Shown here one piece after another: positions 1-5,989 of a stretch of DNA of 33,840 nucleotides. A model generated the notes under the pieces. That model ran no database searches. It worked only from the letters and a program-made list of their open reading frames with translations, and was not told the origin of the DNA. Origin of the DNA: DATDYW01 sp964574865 (GTDB lineage: Bacteria; Patescibacteriota; Minisyncoccia; Phycocordibacterales; JAACPR01). Within the stretch, counting starts at the first letter, position 1; every line of letters starts with the position of its first letter. The stretch covers positions 1 through 33,840 of the forward strand of contig CAZNOT010000004.1 in assembly GCA_964574865.1 (NCBI GenBank), given 5' to 3'. The translations under genes and the position numbers were made by a program.

Positions 1-314
1 AAGGACTTCCCTTCCCACAGGTAGCCGCCGAGGGTCGTGGTGGCGTAGAAGCCGATCCAGATCCAGACGGCAAGAACCATTGCGCCCGAAACGCCCGCCG
101 CGACCGCGCCAACGAACTGCGCGAGCACGAACGCGAAGACGAGCTGAGAAATGAAGCCGAGCGTCATGGCGCGCGCCGGCGTCATCGCCATCGCGCGCAT
201 CGACTCGGGCGTGAAGTTCATCAGCTTCATCCAGGTCTTGCCGAACACCGGGCCGTACCAGAGGGCGCCGACGGCGAACGAGGCGAGGGCGGCGAGAAAG
301 ATTGGGAGAAACAT
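1..314 (-). CDS. DUF1761-like membrane protein, partial
   Basis: The gene runs off the left edge, so only the first 104 codons are visible. The translation starts MFLPIFLAALASFAVGALWY, followed by GPVFGKTWMKLM, then a second hydrophobic stretch (LGFISQLVFAFVLAQFVGAV) and a third (AMVLAVWIWIGFYATTTLGG) ending in LWEGKS. A short N-terminal membrane helix, a WYGPVFGKxW signature and repeated helices fit the DUF1761 family of small membrane proteins of unknown function. The start at 314 is supported by a -10-like TAAACT (322-327 on the opposite strand) ending 7 nt before the ATG with no Shine-Dalgarno, the leaderless arrangement seen throughout the window. No function can be assigned. Confidence 0.75.
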   Translation of the reverse strand, partial: MFLPIFLAALASFAVGALWYGPVFGKTWMKLMNFTPESMRAMAMTPARAMTLGFISQLVFAFVLAQFVGAVAAGVSGAMVLAVWIWIGFYATTTLGGYLWEGKS

Positions 315-364
315 GGGGAAAAGTTTAGGGGTTAACGAGGATACTCTAGCGCCGTTTTAAATCT

Positions 365-512
365 GCGGGGAGGTGGATTCGGTCACAACTCTCGCCTCGC
401 CGTCGCTCGGCTCGGTCGCGACCCCGGCTCGCCACCTCGCGCAACGCTCGGTAAGGCTCCGCCTTTCGAATCCCACACGCTCGGCGCGCAGGCACCTCGC
501 TCCTCCCCGCGC
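365..512 (-). repeat. tRNA-tail palindromic element, copy A (behind tRNA-Ser)
   Basis: On the minus strand this unit follows the tRNA-Ser terminator. It opens with an inverted copy of the tRNA acceptor end (503-512), then a 24-nt block (478-501), an antisense T-arm-like stretch (464-475), a GC-rich core with a 15-nt block at 411-425 and a block at 382-395, and closes with a direct copy of the tRNA 3' end (365-380, matching 553-570 with two bases missing). Copy B behind tRNA-Arg (4453-4602) has the same blocks in the same order but with tRNA-Arg ends. The function is unknown. Confidence 0.8.
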
Positions 513-514
513 AA

Positions 515-546
515 GAAAAATGGCCCGCTGGCGGCGGGCGCATTTT
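515..546 (-). terminator. terminator of tRNA-Ser
   Basis: The hairpin arms GCCCGC (523-528) and GCGGGC (534-539) are flanked by A-rich and T-rich arms. On the minus strand it directly follows the tRNA 3' end and is followed by a T-rich run. Confidence 0.75.
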
Positions 547-553
547 CAACGCG

Positions 554-640
554 CGGGGAGGGTGGGATTCGAACCCACGGTGCCGTTGCCAGCACTCCGG
601 TTTTCAAGACCGGTGCAATAGACCACTCTGCCACCTCCCC
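554..640 (-). tRNA. tRNA-Ser (anticodon UGA)
   Basis: This is an 87-nt class II tRNA. The acceptor arms GGGGAGG/CCTCCCC pair over 7 bp with discriminator G. The anticodon stem is CCGGT/ACCGG with loop CTTGAAA, which gives anticodon TGA. There is a long variable arm and a T arm GTGGG-TTCGAAT-CCCAC. CCA is not encoded. A -10-like TAGTAT (650-655) lies 9 nt upstream, so the primary transcript would have a 5' leader of only about 2 nt. The same ten-base GCTAGTATCG stands in front of tRNA-Lys. Confidence 0.96.
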
Positions 641-744
641 AACGGGACGATACTAGCGAGTGACGGCAAAAAAGAAAGGCACCAGTCCCTTAAAACGTAA
701 TCGACTAGCTATTTTGTCAATACTCAGGTAAGGTACCGCAACTT

Positions 745-2265
745 ATGGAAAAACACCCCGGCGGCAAGAAGTTTGGCGGTCCTAAAAAGTTCGGCGGGCC
801 GAAGAAGTTTGGCTCGTCGGGCGGCTTCAGCAAGGGCCCCCGCCCTCCCTTTAAGCGCGGCGGGCCTAAGCCCGAGGATGGCATCAAGCCAGAGGGTCGC
901 GTCGGCGGCGCATGGCGCGCGCCCGGCATCGCCGGTGCCGCGGCGCCGGCCGCGCGCCGCGGCGATTTCCGCGCGCCGCGCCCGAGCTACGGCGATCGCG
1001 CCCCGCGCGAAAGCTACGCGCCTCGCCCCTACACCCCGCGCGGCGAAGGCTCGGGCTACGCCCCGCGATCCCCTCGCCCGTACGATCGCCGCGACGGTGA
1101 CGCTCCGGCCCCGCGCTTCAACCGCGACGAGCGCGCGCCGCGCCCGAGCTACGGCGACCGACAGGCTCCTTCTTCTTACAACCGCGAGGGCAACGCCCCC
1201 CGCCCGTACACGCCGCGCCCGTACACTCCCCGACCGGCCGGCGGCTACGCGCCGAAGCCGTACGGCTCGCGCCCGGCTGGCGGCGGCTACCCGGCCTACA
1301 CGCCGCGCCCGTCCTACAGCCGCGACAACCAGGCCCCGCGCGAAGGCGGCGACCGCCCGTACGCGCCGCGCCCGTACGCTCCCCGCGCCGAAGGTTCGAG
1401 CTACGCGCCGCGCTCTCCCCGCCCGTACGAGCGCCGCGACGATCGCGGCCCGCGCGGCGACGGCCCCCGCCCGTACGCGCCCCGCTTCAACCGCGACGCC
1501 CCGACCCCGACCCGCGCTCCCGAGAAAACCTCTTGGGGCGTCGCGGCCGAGTGGTACGACGGCGCTGTCGAGGCCGAGGGCTCGTACCAGAAGGAGCTCA
1601 TCCTCCCGAACATCGTCCGCCTGATGGCGCTCGAGAAGGGCGATAAAGTCGCCGACATCGCCTGCGGCCAAGGCTTCTTCGCCCGCGAGCTCGCGAACCT
1701 CGGCGCCAAGGTTACCGGCGTCGACATCTCGCCCGAGCTCATCGAGATCGCGGCCGCCCGCGGCGAGGGTAAGGCGACCTTCGCGGTCGCCCCGGCCAAC
1801 GACACAGGCCTCGCCAAATCGCACTTCGACGCCGCGCTCATTATCCTCGCCATCCAGAACATCCGCGAGCTCGGCGAGACGCTCGCGGAGGCGTCCCGCA
1901 TCCTCAAGAAGGGCGGCGCGCTCCACATCGTGCTCAACCACCCGTGCTTCCGCATCCCGAAGAAGTCGTCCTGGGGCTTCGACGAGGCCGCGGGTATCCA
2001 GTTCCGCCGCCTCGATGGCTACCTGACCGACGCGGCTGTCCGCATCGAGATGCACCCGGGCGCCAACCCCGGCGTCGCGACGCCGTCCTTCCACCGCCCC
2101 CTCCAGGCGTACTTCAAGGCGCTCGAGAAGGCCGGCCTCGCCGTCACCCGCCTCGAGGAGTGGAGCTCGCACAAGACGAGCCAGCCCGGTGGCCGCGCGG
2201 AAGCCGAGAACGTGGCGCGCCGCGAGTTCCCGCTGTTCATGTACGTGAAGGCGGAGAAGAAGTAG
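745..2265 (+). CDS. SAM-dependent methyltransferase with long Arg/Pro/Tyr-rich disordered N-terminus
   Basis: The protein has 506 residues. Residues 1-262 are low complexity: a GGPKKFGGPKKFG opening, then many repeats of the type RPYAPRP, RPYTPRP, RPSYGDR and SPRPYDRRD, strongly basic and aromatic, predicted disordered. Residues 263-506 form a class I Rossmann methyltransferase with motif I VADIACGQG (302-310), the acidic motif VDIS, and a UbiE/Methyltransf_11-like C-terminal half. The substrate cannot be read from the sequence. The arm resembles RGG/RPY RNA-binding disordered regions, which suggests RNA, ribosome or condensate targeting (inference). The start at 745 begins the repeat arm; the upstream GGTAAGG is a poor Shine-Dalgarno. 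The gene stands alone. The downstream hairpin (2291-2312) serves mainly the opposite-strand gene. Confidence 0.85.
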   Translation: MEKHPGGKKFGGPKKFGGPKKFGSSGGFSKGPRPPFKRGGPKPEDGIKPEGRVGGAWRAPGIAGAAAPAARRGDFRAPRPSYGDRAPRESYAPRPYTPRGEGSGYAPRSPRPYDRRDGDAPAPRFNRDERAPRPSYGDRQAPSSYNREGNAPRPYTPRPYTPRPAGGYAPKPYGSRPAGGGYPAYTPRPSYSRDNQAPREGGDRPYAPRPYAPRAEGSSYAPRSPRPYERRDDRGPRGDGPRPYAPRFNRDAPTPTRAPEKTSWGVAAEWYDGAVEAEGSYQKELILPNIVRLMALEKGDKVADIACGQGFFARELANLGAKVTGVDISPELIEIAAARGEGKATFAVAPANDTGLAKSHFDAALIILAIQNIRELGETLAEASRILKKGGALHIVLNHPCFRIPKKSSWGFDEAAGIQFRRLDGYLTDAAVRIEMHPGANPGVATPSFHRPLQAYFKALEKAGLAVTRLEEWSSHKTSQPGGRAEAENVARREFPLFMYVKAEKK

Positions 2266-2290
2266 CCGCTCGAAATTTCGGAAAAGAAAA

Positions 2291-2312
2291 GGCCGCCCCG
2301 CGAGGGGCGGCC
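2291..2312 (-). terminator. terminator between the methyltransferase gene and the small minus-strand gene
   Basis: A perfect 9-bp hairpin, GGCCGCCCC/GGGGCGGCC with loop GCGA. The T-rich tract (ttttcttttc) is on the minus-strand side, so it terminates the 97-residue gene; it may also act on the plus strand. Confidence 0.75.
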
Positions 2313-2332
2313 TACCTACGTACCAGCGCGGC

Positions 2333-2626
2333 TCAGGCAGCCACGACGGATGCTTCGTAAATCTCGCCGTGCGTCGCGCCCTCGCGGCAGAGGAAGACCT
2401 CGAAGGCAATTCCCTCCTCGGGCGCCCGCTCCAGAACGCCGCGCACCTCGCCCTCGTCCCAAACAGCGTACCCGTTCTTCTGAACCGTCCTCACGTCGTC
2501 GCAAGGAATTCCGGTAACATGCTCGTCTGCCTTGCCCATTCGGAGCAAGAAGTCGTGGGCCTCCTGCTTGAACTTCTGGTCTGGCACGAGAAGCCAGAAT
2601 GTCGTTTTGAATGTGGATGTGTTCAT
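2333..2626 (-). CDS. small hypothetical protein (97 aa)
   Basis: The protein is 97 residues, starts MNTSTFKTTFWLLVPDQKF and ends EIYEASVVAA. The open frame extends further upstream, but the ATG at 2626 is preferred. It has a purine-rich GGGTAGGG at ribosome-binding distance, and the longer frame would read through an inverted-repeat element (2643-2775). There is no signal peptide or membrane segment. It looks soluble, alpha/beta and slightly acidic with two cysteines. I do not recognise the family. It converges on the methyltransferase gene and ends at its own terminator. Confidence 0.65.
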   Translation of the reverse strand: MNTSTFKTTFWLLVPDQKFKQEAHDFLLRMGKADEHVTGIPCDDVRTVQKNGYAVWDEGEVRGVLERAPEEGIAFEVFLCREGATHGEIYEASVVAA

Positions 2627-2642
2627 GGTCGCGCGCACCCTA

Positions 2643-2775
2643 CCCCTCGACGAGCTCGGGGTAAACCCCGAGAAATTGGGTGCCGACCGGAGGAAACCCT
2701 TCGGCCGCGCTCCGTGGCAAACCATAATTCACCGCGCGCGCAGTCCTCGGGGTTTATCCTGAGCCCGTCGAAGGA
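2643..2775. mobile_element. 133-bp MITE-like element with 30-bp inverted repeats and TA flanks
   Basis: The left arm (2643-2672) and the right arm (2746-2775) are inverted copies identical at 25 of 30 positions. The inner halves (TAAACCCCGAG) are perfect. The element is bordered by TA on both sides (2641-2642 and 2776-2777), as expected for a TA target-site duplication. The outer arms match the CCTTCGACRRGCTCAGG-type palindrome that I know from intergenic repeats in many bacteria. There is no coding capacity inside. The right-hand TA forms the first two bases of the -10 hexamer of the VKOR gene. Confidence 0.72.
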
Positions 2776-2781
2776 TACAAT
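2776..2781 (+). promoter_or_regulatory. -10 element of the VKOR gene, at the edge of the MITE-like element
   Basis: TACAAT lies 7 nt before the ATG at 2789, which predicts a leaderless transcript. The -35 region would fall inside the right inverted repeat, so the element supplies part of the promoter. Confidence 0.55.
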
Positions 2782-2788
2782 TCCCGCG

Positions 2789-3796
2789 ATGAACTACTGG
2801 CACGTCGCGATGGCGCTGCTCTCGGCCTTCGGCCTCGGGCTCTGCCTGAACATTCTCCGCAAGAAGAAGCAGCCGAAGCCGATGGTCTGCATGCTCGGCG
2901 CCGACTGCAACAAAGTCGTGAAGAGCGAGTTCTCGACGTTCTTAGGTGTCGGGCTCGAGTTCTACGGCATCGCCTACTACGGGCTGTCGCTCCTCTACTA
3001 CGGCGCGCTCGCGTACACCGGCGCGACGCTCCCTACCGAGGTCTTGTTTCTCGCGATCGGCGCCACGATGACCGCGTTCCTATTTTCCTGCTACCTCACC
3101 TTCGTGCAGGCCTTCTACATCAAATCGTGGTGCTCGTGGTGCCTGACCTCGGCGGCCACGACGACAGTCGTCTTCCTGCTCTCGGTCGGGAGCGCCCTCT
3201 CCGCGGGCGTCACCTTCGTTCCCCTCCTCCTCGAGTGGCGCGAGGCGCTCGTGGCGCTACACCTGCTCGGCTTCGCGCTCGGCATCGGCGGCGCCACGAT
3301 CGCGGACCTCGTTTTCTTCCGCTTCATGAAAGACTTCTACATTTCAGAGTCCGAGCGCGAGATCATCCGCTCGCTCTCGCAGGCGCTGTGGGTCGGCATC
3401 GCGGTCGTGATCGTCTCAGCGGTCGGCCTCTACCTGCCGGCAGCCGCGGGCGAGGTGAGCTACTTCTGGCCAGAGATGGCGCTCCTCGTCCTCATCATGG
3501 GCGTCGACGCGATCCTCGGCCTCGTCGTGCTGCCGAAGCTCGTCGCCGCCGCCGGGAACCATAAGGTTCTCTGCGTCTCATCGGTCGCGGGCCTGCGCCG
3601 AATCGCCTTCGCGCTCGGCTCGGTCTCGTTCGTGACATGGTACGCGGCTTTCGCGGCGGTCCTGCGCGGCGAGGCGGGGCTCGACCCGGCGACCTTCTTC
3701 GGCTGGTACATCGCGGCGCTCGTCGGCGCCCTCGTGCTCTCGCAGATCGTCGAGCGTCGCTACCACGAGGAGGCCCCGCCCGCCGCCGCTTTCTAA
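2789..3796 (+). CDS. VKOR-family disulfide-forming membrane protein with extra C-terminal membrane domain
   Basis: The protein has 335 residues. The N-terminal half is a vitamin K epoxide reductase (VKOR) domain with the loop cysteines C34 and C40 (VCMLGADC) and the active-site CxxC (WCSWC, C115-C118) set among four or so membrane helices. In bacteria, VKOR re-oxidises disulfide-forming thioredoxin-like partners outside the membrane, passing electrons to quinone. Instead of the thioredoxin domain often fused to bacterial VKOR, residues about 150-335 hold another five or so helices with the stretch HLLGFALGIGGATIADLVFF, which I cannot assign. ATG 2789 is chosen because the VKOR helix starts there and a -10 sits 7 nt upstream. 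The 156-residue gene follows after 13 nt. Several Cys-rich exported proteins in the window are plausible clients (inference). Confidence 0.85.
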   Translation: MNYWHVAMALLSAFGLGLCLNILRKKKQPKPMVCMLGADCNKVVKSEFSTFLGVGLEFYGIAYYGLSLLYYGALAYTGATLPTEVLFLAIGATMTAFLFSCYLTFVQAFYIKSWCSWCLTSAATTTVVFLLSVGSALSAGVTFVPLLLEWREALVALHLLGFALGIGGATIADLVFFRFMKDFYISESEREIIRSLSQALWVGIAVVIVSAVGLYLPAAAGEVSYFWPEMALLVLIMGVDAILGLVVLPKLVAAAGNHKVLCVSSVAGLRRIAFALGSVSFVTWYAAFAAVLRGEAGLDPATFFGWYIAALVGALVLSQIVERRYHEEAPPAAAF

Positions 3797-3809
3797 CTTT
3801 CCGACCGAT

Positions 3810-4280
3810 ATGGATCGACCTGAGAAAATTGACTGGCACTCCCCCGAGCACAAGCTCTACGAGCACGGTCCGGACTGGTTTTGGGTGGTGAGCATTGTCG
3901 CGTTCGGCGGCGCCGTGCTCGCCGCCTGGTTCGATAACGTCATCTTCTCGGGACTCATCCTGCTCGCCGCGGGCGTCTCGATCTTGAAAGCGCGCATGCC
4001 GCGCGGCTTCGTCTACTGCGAGCTCTCCCGCGCCGGCGTGCGAGTGAACGACGTGCGCTACCCGTGGAGCGAGCTAATTTCCTTTTGGGTCATCGACACC
4101 GACGACCACGACCGCCTCATCCTGCGCGGCCGCCGCTCGCTCTCGCCCCTCATCGTCATCCCCTACGAGAGCCACGACGTGCCCGCCGAGGACATTCGGA
4201 ACTACCTGCTCGAGTACCTCAACGAGGAGCACATGGAGGAGCCGCCACTGGTGAAGGCGATGGAGCGGCTCGGCTTCTAG
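3810..4280 (+). CDS. conserved-type membrane protein with soluble C-terminal domain
   Basis: The protein has 156 residues. It starts MDRPEKIDWHSPEHKLYEHG. Two closely spaced helices lie at about residues 23-58 (WFWVVSIVAFGGAVLAAWF and VIFSGLILLAAGVSILKA). A soluble alpha/beta part follows (about 60-156), with ELSRAGVRVNDVRYPWSEL. The layout (two helices, then a sheet-rich domain with a WSEL-type motif) resembles the PH-like membrane proteins common in CPR genomes, but this is an impression and not a firm family call. It lies 13 nt behind the VKOR gene without a ribosome binding site and is probably co-transcribed with it. Function unknown. Confidence 0.75.
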   Translation: MDRPEKIDWHSPEHKLYEHGPDWFWVVSIVAFGGAVLAAWFDNVIFSGLILLAAGVSILKARMPRGFVYCELSRAGVRVNDVRYPWSELISFWVIDTDDHDRLILRGRRSLSPLIVIPYESHDVPAEDIRNYLLEYLNEEHMEEPPLVKAMERLGF

Positions 4281-4286
4281 CGCGCC

Positions 4287-4315
4287 TTGCGGTTGAGCCT
4301 TTTTACCGCTATTGT
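4287..4315 (+). promoter_or_regulatory. promoter of tRNA-Arg
   Basis: TTGCGG (4287-4292), a 17-nt spacer and TATTGT (4310-4315). The predicted start is near 4322, leaving a leader of about 17 nt before the tRNA. Confidence 0.55.
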
Positions 4316-4339
4316 GCCGCGCGTCCGGTCCGGCAATCT

Positions 4340-4411
4340 GCTCCCGTCGTTCAATGGATAGGATGCGACCTTGCGGAGGTTGTGATGTAGGTTCGATTCC
4401 TACCGGGAGCA
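4340..4411 (+). tRNA. tRNA-Arg (anticodon GCG)
   Basis: This is a 72-nt cloverleaf: acceptor GCTCCCG/CGGGAGC with discriminator A, D arm GTTC/GGAT, anticodon stem CGACC/GGTTG with loop TTGCGGA, and T arm GTAGG-TTCGATT-CCTAC. CCA is not encoded. The anticodon is 4373-4375. Most bacteria read CGU/CGC/CGA with A34 edited to inosine (ACG); G34 here would read CGC and CGU without the TadA deaminase. CGC is very common in the genes of this window. Confidence 0.93.
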
Positions 4412-4412
4412 C

Positions 4413-4452
4413 AAAAGAAAACTGCCCACGGCTACGTGGGCAGTTTTCTTTT
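4413..4452 (+). terminator. terminator of tRNA-Arg
   Basis: An 18-bp hairpin (4413-4430 with 4435-4452, loop GCTA) starts right after the tRNA. Its arms continue into the tRNA tail and an inverted copy of that tail, giving a perfect palindrome of 31 bp per arm (4400-4430 with 4435-4465). Confidence 0.85.
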
Positions 4453-4602
4453 GTGCTCCCGGTAGCGAGGTGCCCGCGCACCGAGCGGGGGAATCGAACG
4501 GCCGGAGCGTTGCGAGCCGTCTCGGCGAGCCGCGAGGCGGGGTCGCGACCGAGGAGGGCGACGGCCCGACGAGAGTTGTGACTCGGTTCCTACCGGGAGC
4601 AC
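4453..4602 (+). repeat. tRNA-tail palindromic element, copy B (behind tRNA-Arg)
   Basis: It opens with an inverted copy of the tRNA-Arg 3' end (4453-4465), then a 24-nt block (4464-4487) matching copy A at 22 of 24 bases, an antisense T-arm-like stretch, a GC-rich core containing a 15-nt block identical to copy A (4539-4553) and a 13-nt identical block (4570-4582). It ends with a 16-nt perfect direct copy of the tRNA-Arg 3' end (4587-4602 equals 4397-4412). No open frame fits. Confidence 0.8.
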
Positions 4603-4692
4603 GCCAAATCGGCTCAGTGATTCACGGCCGATTCCTGCCCAGGTGGGTAAAACTTTTTCCTGCCCCAATTCGACCCGCGGTACAATTTCCGC

Positions 4693-4986
4693 ATGAACCA
4701 AAAAGAGCGTCGGAAAGTTTTCCTGGTCGCGCTGGGAATCTCGCTCCTCGCGGCGGCCGTCGTGATGAACGAAGAGGCCCGAGAGACAGCCCGCGGCAAT
4801 CGCGTCAATCGCGCCGGCGATTACTACTCGCGCCTCGAGGCTCGCTGCGAAGATAGCTGCTGCCGCTCGTCCGTCGCCGAAATGCGGGTCGTCCGCGGTA
4901 CCGTCCAAGCAACGGGCGGCTGCGGTGCCGGCGAGAGCGCGGATATGCTCCCCTGCGCCACGAGCTACCGCTGGTGCCATAACTGA
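4693..4986 (+). CDS. small membrane-anchored or exported Cys-rich protein
   Basis: The protein has 97 residues: a basic start (MNQKERRK), one hydrophobic helix (about 9-24, VFLVALGISLLAAAVVM), then a polar part with six cysteines (RCEDSCC, GGC, LPC, RWC). Outside the membrane these could form three disulfides. No family is recognised. A -10 TACAAT (4681-4686) ends exactly 6 nt before the ATG, so the mRNA would be leaderless. The gene stands alone and ends at a strong bidirectional terminator shared with rpsT. The VKOR gene about 2 kb upstream is a candidate for its disulfide formation (inference). Confidence 0.7.
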   Translation: MNQKERRKVFLVALGISLLAAAVVMNEEARETARGNRVNRAGDYYSRLEARCEDSCCRSSVAEMRVVRGTVQATGGCGAGESADMLPCATSYRWCHN

Positions 4987-5000
4987 TTATTGCCAGAGGA

Positions 5001-5037
5001 AAAGAGCGCCGCCGCCCGAGGGGCGGCGGCGCTCTTT
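5001..5037. terminator. bidirectional terminator between the Cys-rich gene and rpsT
   Basis: A perfect 17-bp hairpin (5001-5017 with 5021-5037) is flanked by A-rich and T-rich runs on the two sides, placed between two convergent genes. Confidence 0.88.
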
Positions 5038-5046
5038 TTTGAAGGT

Positions 5047-5307
5047 TTACTTCGCCTTCGTAATGCGGGACATCCGCGACTTGCGGCGGGCGGCGGTGTT
5101 CGCCTTGATGACGCCGCGCTTCGCGGCCTTATCGATCGCGGCGTAGGCCGCCGGGACGAGCTTCTTGGCGTCGGCAACCTTGCCGGCGGCCACGAGCTTC
5201 TCGATGTCGCGCTCGGCCGAGTCCATCGCGCGGGTGCGGCGGAGGTTCATAACGCGCTTCTTGGCAGCGGCGCGCATCGCTTTCTGAGCAGACTTGGTGA
5301 TAGGCAT
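5047..5307 (-). CDS. rpsT: 30S ribosomal protein S20
   Basis: The protein has 86 residues, the usual S20 length: MPITKSAQKAMRAAAKKRVMN, very basic helices, and an AIDKAAKRGVIKANTAARRK segment typical of the family near the C-terminus. S20 binds 16S rRNA early in 30S assembly. On the minus strand the promoter-like TTGCGG, 16-nt spacer and TTAACT (5318-5323) stop 10 nt before the ATG, which leaves room for a leader of only about 3 nt and no Shine-Dalgarno. It is monocistronic and converges on the Cys-rich gene. Confidence 0.96.
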   Translation of the reverse strand: MPITKSAQKAMRAAAKKRVMNLRRTRAMDSAERDIEKLVAAGKVADAKKLVPAAYAAIDKAAKRGVIKANTAARRKSRMSRITKAK

Positions 5308-5392
5308 TGCCGCGGCAAGTTAACACGCGTTTCCCGCACCCGCAAGCGGGGCGAGGCTTAGCCCCAGAGGCCAGGTCTTGTAGGATGGCCCC

Positions 5393-5971
5393 GTGATTGC
5401 CGAACTCGTTGGCCAGGTCACCCGCCTCTCCCCCACCCACCTCGTGATCAACGTGGGGGGCGTCGGCTACAAGGTGGCCGTGACCCCGGCGACGGTCGAG
5501 CGGGCCACGCACTCCCGCGACCGCCTGCACCTCCTGATCCACACGATCGTCCGCGAGGACGCCCTCGACCTTTACGGGTTCGCCGGCGACGAGGAGCTCG
5601 AGCTCTTCGAGCTGCTCATTTCCGTCTCGGGCATCGGCCCCAAAACGGCGCTCGGCGTCGTCGGCGGCGCGGCAGTCGAGGTCATCCGCGACGGCATCGC
5701 CGAGGGCGACCCCTCCTACCTCACCAAGGTCGGCGGCATCGGCAAGAAGCTCGCCGAGCGCATCGTCCTCGAGCTCAAGGGTAAGGTGGGCGACCTCGGG
5801 CGCGGCGCGGCGCCGGGCGCCAAGGGAGGCGCCGGCGACGCGGTCGACGCCCTCGTCTCGCTCGGCTTCTCCGAGGCCGACGCCCGCGCCGCGGTCGCCC
5901 GCCAGGACCGCGCGCTGCCGGCGGAAGAGATTGTGCGGAAGTCGCTCAAAGAGCTGGGACGGAAAGTTTAA
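5393..5971 (+). CDS. ruvA: Holliday junction branch migration protein RuvA
   Basis: The protein has 192 residues and starts at GTG: (M)IAELVGQVTRLSPTHLVINV, an OB-fold domain, then two helix-hairpin-helix motifs (GIGPKTALGV and GIGKKLAERIV) and a C-terminal helical domain (DAVDALVSLGFSEADA) that contacts RuvB. RuvA binds four-way junctions and loads the RuvB motor. The GTG at 5393 is chosen because it gives the canonical N-terminus and TAGGAT (5381-5386) ends exactly 6 nt upstream. ruvB and ruvC lie about 14-15 kb away, so the ruv genes are not one operon. The VOC gene follows after 18 nt. Confidence 0.96.
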   Translation: MIAELVGQVTRLSPTHLVINVGGVGYKVAVTPATVERATHSRDRLHLLIHTIVREDALDLYGFAGDEELELFELLISVSGIGPKTALGVVGGAAVEVIRDGIAEGDPSYLTKVGGIGKKLAERIVLELKGKVGDLGRGAAPGAKGGAGDAVDALVSLGFSEADARAAVARQDRALPAEEIVRKSLKELGRKV

Positions 5972-5989
5972 ACGCCCAGACTCCTCCGC

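Noticed and set aside
724..2409. Long open frame (561 codons) antisense to the methyltransferase
   Set aside because: It is rich in Arg/Ala/Val/Gly, has no recognisable domain and mirrors the repeat arm. GC-rich third positions produce such open antisense frames here.
4397..4602. Integrated phage or genomic island at tRNA-Arg
   Set aside because: The 16-nt direct repeat resembles att sites, but only about 175 nt lie between the copies, there is no integrase, and an inverted copy is also present.
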